A stretch of DNA of 20,770 nucleotides from Hamiltosporidium magnivora (Eukaryota; Microsporidia; Dubosqiidae): contig PITI01000118.1 of NCBI GenBank assembly GCA_004325065.1, positions 1-20,770 on the forward strand. The letters are read 5' to 3'. Below the pieces are notes generated by a model. That model ran no database searches, had not been told where the DNA came from, and worked only from the letters and a program-made list of their open reading frames with translations. Positions 16,892-20,770 of this stretch are shown piece by piece. The number at the start of each line of letters is the position of its first letter. Position 1 is the first letter of the stretch. The position numbers were made by a program, and so were the translations under genes.

Positions 16892-18352
16892 TTATTCGGA
16901 GTTTAATTCGGGATATAATGCACTGATTCTCTCTTCGATTTGCATCAAAAGCAAATTTTGTTTAATTTCATAAATTTCCTCAAAACTGGTTGCAATATTT
17001 AATGCATTTTCAAACCATGACCTACATTTTTTGTCATAAACCATGAGAAGAGACTTGGCATATAAAATATACGATTTACAAAAAGTTGAATCAACTTCAA
17101 TCGCCTTTAAATAATTTTGCATAGCCAGTTCATTTTTTGATGAAACCTCATGCAAAAGTCCCATATAAATATAAGGCCTTGGATCATCTGAAAATCCTTT
17201 TATCATTTCCTTAACCAATTCCATTGCAGAGTTATAATCGGAAAATTGTAAATATACATCACAAACAACAGACATCAGATCTACCTTATCAAAAAATTCA
17301 TTCCTACATTTTTCAAGTAGTTTATATACCATTTCACCCGTAGATTCATTCGACATTAAATTATATATTTTCACCAAAAAAATAAAATGATAATTTGAAT
17401 CAATCAATTCCGCCTTTTCAAGCATTTCATTGGATTTTCCAAAATCTTTAATTTTTGTAAAAATTAAAGCAGCATAACACAAAATAAATACATCATTACA
17501 TTCATTACTAATAATTTCATCCAAAATATTGCTATATTTATATTCAGGATCCTCTGAATTAATATATTCTAACATTATTACTGAATATAAAAAATTATTC
17601 TGACTAAAATATTCCTTTGCTTGTTCAATATTCCCCCTACAAAACTCAATACCACCCTTAACAAACATTATGAGTTCTGTATTTCCCTCAAATACAATCA
17701 GTTCTTTATATTCTTTTGAATCCAATAATTTCATAATTAAATTATCCTTTTCATCAGAAACAAAATTTTCCAAATTTTTAATTTTAGAAAAAAAATCATT
17801 TAATACCGTAAAAGGTAAAAAATCTCTTTTAATTTTTAAATATTCAATCGTTTCAATTCTAGTCTTTTCATTTAAAAGAGAATTTGCTATACTTTTTGAT
17901 TTATCAGAATTTTTATCATTTCTATATTTTGAGACCACAGAAAGAACAAAAGAATAGAAAAGTGCTTCATCTGTATTATTAAGCTTAATATTGGTCTCCA
18001 TATAAATTCTTAGTGCTTTTAAATTTTTATTATCAATTCTAAGTGTTTTCGATGAAAATATTAGTGAATTTTTATAATCCTGTAGGAGAAAATAACAAGT
18101 CGATATATTATTATAAATAAAAACTCTTTCTATATTGTCTTCTTCCAATAAAGATTCTGCTTCAAGATACAGTTGAAGTGCCTCTTCTATTTTATTATGT
18201 TTAAATAGCATATTTCCCTCCTGTTTTAAACCCGAAGATCTTTCTATATTTCTTTGTTTTCTTCTCTGCTTGATTTTATTATAAAAAATAAAAGAAGTAC
18301 CGACCAAAGCAATACCAGCTGTAATTATTGCGCCAATAGATTTTTTAGACAT
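16892..18352 (-). CDS. TOM70: Tom70-like mitosomal outer-membrane import receptor (TPR protein)
   Basis: 486 aa. One N-terminal membrane segment (about residues 5-24, SIGAIITAGIALVGTSFIFY) is followed by a basic stretch (KIKQRRKQR), the signal-anchor layout of Tom70, with the bulk facing the cytosol. The first TPR unit begins at residue 41 (GLKQEGNMLFKHNKIEEALQ), continues at 78-105 (FIYNNISTCYFLLQDYKNSL) and at 111-131. LPFTVLNDFFSKI (179-191) sits where Tom70 has its linker. More TPR-like helices fill the C-terminal half, the clearest at 393-425 (PYIYMGLLHEVSSKNELAMQNYLKAIEVD). It is shorter than yeast Tom70, about 617 aa. Tom70 docks chaperone-bound precursors; microsporidia keep a reduced import machinery for their mitosomes. 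In the chaperone clamp K43, N47, N82 and K112 are kept, but the usual Arg four after the Lys is I116. Start: ATG with CCC at -8. Another TPR membrane protein is possible but less likely. Confidence 0.88.
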   Translation of the reverse strand: MSKKSIGAIITAGIALVGTSFIFYNKIKQRRKQRNIERSSGLKQEGNMLFKHNKIEEALQLYLEAESLLEEDNIERVFIYNNISTCYFLLQDYKNSLIFSSKTLRIDNKNLKALRIYMETNIKLNNTDEALFYSFVLSVVSKYRNDKNSDKSKSIANSLLNEKTRIETIEYLKIKRDFLPFTVLNDFFSKIKNLENFVSDEKDNLIMKLLDSKEYKELIVFEGNTELIMFVKGGIEFCRGNIEQAKEYFSQNNFLYSVIMLEYINSEDPEYKYSNILDEIISNECNDVFILCYAALIFTKIKDFGKSNEMLEKAELIDSNYHFIFLVKIYNLMSNESTGEMVYKLLEKCRNEFFDKVDLMSVVCDVYLQFSDYNSAMELVKEMIKGFSDDPRPYIYMGLLHEVSSKNELAMQNYLKAIEVDSTFCKSYILYAKSLLMVYDKKCRSWFENALNIATSFEEIYEIKQNLLLMQIEERISALYPELNSE

Positions 18353-18357
18353 TCCAA

Positions 18358-18360
18358 GGG
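18358..18360 (-). promoter_or_regulatory. CCC start-proximal signal of TOM70
   Basis: GGG on the plus strand, CCC on the coding strand at -8 to -6 from the ATG at 18352, the same spacing as in FEN1. A TATATAAA run lies immediately upstream on the coding strand. Confidence 0.65.
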
Positions 18361-18842
18361 TTTATATATTGTCCGTTAATTTTATTGGAAAAATGTAAAT
18401 ATTTTTCAACACAAAAAAATTCTCAGAAATATTCATTAGATTTATTTAAAGAATTCTCATTTATTTATAGCTGTTATACTCTGCCAAAGAACTAAAAATG
18501 AATTTGTATTTGAATATAATTTATTCCTTTATGAATACTAAATAAGTAAATACAAAAAAAAACCAAAATAAATTATTCTTAGATATAATTTATTTCTCTA
18601 ATAATATAAAGCAGCAATAAACCAAAATAAATCATAAAACTGATTTATTTCTTAAAATATATTAATTAAATTATTTATGCAAAATTACAAATATTTTTTT
18701 TATTCTGAAAGTACATTTTAAAATCTCTAATAAGTTAAAAGAAAATAAATTTTCATAACATTTGCCATAAATTCCGATACAAATTTTACAAACAGTTTAT
18801 TTATTAAACCAAAATTTCTTTTAGTATTTTAAAAATAATTTC
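18361..18842. other. Divergent intergenic region between TOM70 and RAD52, TOM70 side
   Basis: Very A+T-rich and without a gene. The phrase AACCAAAATAAAT occurs twice, near 18561 and 18619, each followed after a short gap by ATTTATTTCT, forming loosely repeated units. With the tandem array that follows, this is the shared 5' region of the divergently transcribed TOM70 and RAD52 genes. Confidence 0.5.
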
Positions 18843-19115
18843 TTATCTAACTAAGACTTTCACCTGATCATTTTAATTTACAACTTACTATTAATTTTAT
18901 AATAAAAAGCGGATTTATCTAACTAAGACTTTCACCTGATCATTTTAATTAACAATTACTATTAATTTTATAATAAAAAGCGGATTTATCTCACTAAGAC
19001 TTTCACCTGATCATTTTAATTTACAACTTACTATTGTTTTTATAATAAAAAGCGGATTTATCTAACTAAGACTTTCATCTGTAATATTTTAATTTACAAC
19101 TTTACTTTTTTTATT
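18843..19115 (+). repeat. 72-bp tandem repeat, about 3.75 copies, upstream of RAD52
   Basis: Units begin with TTATCTAACTAAGACTTTCA at 18843, 18915, 18986 and 19058, giving periods of 72, 71 and 72. Each continues CCTGATCATTTTAATT, ACAACTTACTATTAATTTT, ATAATAAAAAGCGGAT. The first three are nearly identical; the fourth diverges after ACTTTCA and is partial. The array ends about 55 bp before the RAD52 ATG and so lies in its promoter or 5' flank. Confidence 0.93.
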
Positions 19116-19156
19116 TCAAAATACAAATTTTTTAAAAATAATTTAATATCCGATAA

Positions 19157-19159
19157 GGG
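19157..19159 (+). promoter_or_regulatory. GGG start-proximal signal of RAD52
   Basis: GGG at -13 to -11 before the ATG at 19170, within otherwise A+T-rich sequence. GGG is the alternative form of the microsporidian start-proximal triplet. Confidence 0.5.
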
Positions 19160-19169
19160 TGTTATCAAC

Positions 19170-19781
19170 ATGAAAAAAGAGAAAAATAACGATTCTTCAA
19201 TATCATTATCAAGAAGAAACAAGATATCAAAAGAACTTGAAAAACGACTTGGCCCAGAATTTATAAGTTATAGACCAGGTTTTGGTGGATCAAAAGTGGC
19301 ATATATAGAAGGATGGACAGCAATAGCACTAGCGAACAAAATATTTGGGTATGACGGATGGTCATCAGAAATAAAAAACATGAATATCGATTATATGGAC
19401 GTAGAAAACAAAAAAGTAAGTATCGGTGTCTCCTGTGTAATAAGAATTACATTACAAAATGGAAATTACAAAGAAGATGTTGGATTTGGCAGTTCAGAAA
19501 ACCAAAGATTTAAAAGTGAAGCGTACCAAAAAGCCAAAAAAGAAGCGGCCACAGATGCACTAAAAAGAGCCTTAAGACAGTTTGGAAACTGTCTTGGTAA
19601 TTGCTGCTATGATAAAGAATTCCTCAAAGACATACAAAAAATCACCAAACAAGAAAATCATAAAATTGATACCAACAATCTCTTCAGAAGATATGAATTC
19701 TTTAAATATGAAGGTCTTAATACTAAAGAAAACTCAAGTGATATGTCATTTGAAATGGGTAATCTTGATTCTAATATTTAA
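19170..19781 (+). CDS. RAD52: DNA repair and recombination protein Rad52, short form
   Basis: 203 aa. Residues 20-155 match the conserved N-terminal annealing domain of Rad52: LEKRLGPEFISYRPGFGGSK (23-42), VAYIEGWTAIALANKIFGYDGWSS (43-66), then EDVGFGSSEN (102-111) and KAKKEAATDALKRALRQFGNCLGNCCYDKEF (121-151). This domain forms the oligomeric ring that binds ssDNA and anneals complementary strands in single-strand annealing and recombination. Only about 50 residues follow, Asn/Lys/Glu-rich and unlike anything I know. The long C-terminal half carrying the RPA- and Rad51-binding regions of yeast and human Rad52 (over 400 aa) is absent. An overlapping frame at 19582-19863 is a shadow. The ATG at 19170 is the first in frame, with GGG at -13. 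The gene is divergent from TOM70 and flanked on both sides by tandem repeats. Confidence 0.97.
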   Translation: MKKEKNNDSSISLSRRNKISKELEKRLGPEFISYRPGFGGSKVAYIEGWTAIALANKIFGYDGWSSEIKNMNIDYMDVENKKVSIGVSCVIRITLQNGNYKEDVGFGSSENQRFKSEAYQKAKKEAATDALKRALRQFGNCLGNCCYDKEFLKDIQKITKQENHKIDTNNLFRRYEFFKYEGLNTKENSSDMSFEMGNLDSNI

Positions 19782-19853
19782 GATTGAAAGTATGTATTAC
19801 TGTTTATTTATAATTTATTTACAATTAGATTTACAAATTTCTAATTTAATTTT

Positions 19854-20150
19854 AAGTAAATAAAATAATTTATATTAAATACTTAGTTATAGTTATACAG
19901 CAAATATTAAATATTAAAGATTTTAATTAAAAGTAAATAATTTATATTAAATACATAGTTATAGTTATACAGCAAAGATATAAAATTTTAATTTAATTTA
20001 TAAGTAAATAAAATAATTTATATTAAATACTTAGTTATAGTTATACAGCAAATATTAAATATTAAAGATTTTAATTTATAAGTAAATAAAGTAATTTATA
20101 TTAAATACTTAGTTATAGTTATACAGCAAATATTAAAGATAATTTTAAAT
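19854..20150 (+). repeat. 72-78-bp A+T-rich tandem repeat, four copies, downstream of RAD52
   Basis: The phrase TTAGTTATAGTTATACAGCA (one base changed in the second copy) recurs with ACTTAG or ACATAG anchors at 19881, 19953, 20029 and 20107, so periods of 72, 76 and 78. Each unit also contains AAGTAAATAA, TTTATATTAAATAC and AATATTAAAGATTTTAATT. Length differences come from short A/T indels. It is unrelated in sequence to the array upstream of RAD52 although the period is similar. Confidence 0.9.
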
Positions 20151-20208
20151 CTTAAATTTATAATTATTTACTTATAAATCAAATTAAAATCTTTTATCTT
20201 TAATATTT
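20050..20208. repeat. Inverted repeat at the end of the tandem array
   Basis: The segment 20163-20208 is, with a few mismatches and small indels, the reverse complement of 20050-20090, a unit part reading AATATTAAAGATTTTAATTT and TATAAGTAAATAA. A further inverted pair lies inside and outside it (about 20137-20165 against 20235-20275, around TTTAAATCTTAAATTTATAA). Together these could form a large hairpin or cruciform. Confidence 0.7.
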
Positions 20209-20370
20209 AGAAATATACTTTTTAAAGAATTAAAATTAATTTAAGATTTAAAAATAATTTTGATTATAAATTTTTATAAAAAAGTATTATTTATATAAGT
20301 AATATTACCTTTTAAATTCTATAATTTTTACCTAATAAATACCCCTTTCCTAAGTCTTAATTTCCTTTAT

Positions 20371-20468
20371 TTAATATTTCCTTATGTAATCCTTACTACT
20401 CCTTTAAAATGTTCTATTTTTCTTACCTTTTAATATTTCCTTTTGTAATCCTTACTACTCCTTTAAAA
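20371..20468. repeat. Two direct copies of a 38-bp C-rich unit
   Basis: TAATATTTCCTTATGTAATC followed by CTTACTACTCCTTTAAAA begins at 20372, and a near-identical copy begins at 20431, an offset of 59 bp. It is part of the C-rich, G-poor right end of the window. Confidence 0.85.
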
Positions 20469-20521
20469 AATAAATATTTAAATTCCAATTTAAAAACAAA
20501 TCTCTTTATAAAAAAACCTTA

Positions 20522-20602
20522 TTTCTACTTAAATTTATTTCTTTCTACTTAAATTTATTTATTTTCTACTTAAATTTATTTCTTTCTACTTAAATTTATT
20601 TA
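20522..20602. repeat. 20-21-bp minisatellite, four copies
   Basis: Units TTTCTACTTAAATTTATTT repeat with TCTACT at 20524, 20544, 20565 and 20585. The sequence is simple and has no G on the given strand. Confidence 0.92.
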
Positions 20603-20635
20603 CTTATCTTAAAAACAATTTTCTCCATTAAAAGT

Positions 20636-20770
20636 ACCCCTTCTAATTATAAAACCATTCTTTCTATTAAAAAAAGTCCCTTCTATTAAAACTATCCCTT
20701 TTATATTTAAAACCATCTCTTTTATATTTAAAACAATCCCTTCTATTAAAACCATCCCTTTTATATTTAA
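20636..20770. repeat. Short C-rich repeats at the window end
   Basis: Degenerate units of about 18-20 bp, CCCTTCTATTAAAACTAT and CCCTTTTATATTTAAAACCAT, alternate to the last base. The array is cut by the window end. It could belong to a subtelomeric repeat, but no canonical telomeric hexamer is seen. Confidence 0.8.

Noticed and set aside
18843..19115. CRISPR array, because of regular direct repeats.
   Set aside because: Units are contiguous with no unique spacers, and the genome is eukaryotic.
966..19781. FEN1, RAD52 and the HECT ligase as one linked DNA-repair cluster.
   Set aside because: They are on different strands, separated by long repeat-filled intergenic regions, with TOM70 among them. 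Their proximity carries no functional signal here.

Overview
The window looks like a piece of a microsporidian nuclear genome, or one from a very close relative. It is strongly A+T-rich, all four clear genes are intronless, and the proteins are typical reduced microsporidian versions: flap endonuclease FEN1, a very large HECT ubiquitin ligase, a mitosomal Tom70-like import receptor, and a short Rad52. Each gene carries a CCC or GGG triplet within about 13 nt of its ATG, the start-proximal signal described for Encephalitozoon and Nosema. The genus cannot be set from this sequence. The long, transposon-littered intergenic regions argue against the most compacted genomes.

Layout from left to right. 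1-535 is a truncated copy (A) of a dispersed repeat. 966-2009 (+) is FEN1. 2100-3830 is a decayed transposase-like element interrupted by a second repeat copy (D, minus, 2490-3225). 3999-11093 (-) is the HECT E3; its frame stays open to 11219 but the first ATG, which has the CCC signal, is at 11093. 11965-12735 is repeat copy B (+). 13000-15140 is a second decayed copy of the same transposase-like element. 15440-16190 is repeat copy C (-). 16892-18352 (-) is TOM70. 18843-19115 is a 72-bp tandem repeat. 19170-19781 (+) is RAD52. From 19854 to the end there are no genes, only A+T-rich tandem repeats, an inverted repeat and C-rich minisatellites with almost no G on the given strand, which resembles a subtelomere or contig edge.

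The genes are ordinary housekeeping functions: FEN1 in Okazaki-fragment and base-excision processing, RAD52 in strand annealing, TOM70 in mitosomal import, and the HECT ligase in ubiquitin transfer. Nothing suggests that they form one pathway or operon.

The main unlisted structure is a roughly 750-bp, four-copy, strongly diverged dispersed repeat that I cannot assign to a known family, together with a two-copy decayed transposase-like sequence. One repeat copy appears to sit inside one transposase copy. These alignments were made by eye and need a computed self-comparison. I found no CRISPR, rRNA or tRNA genes.
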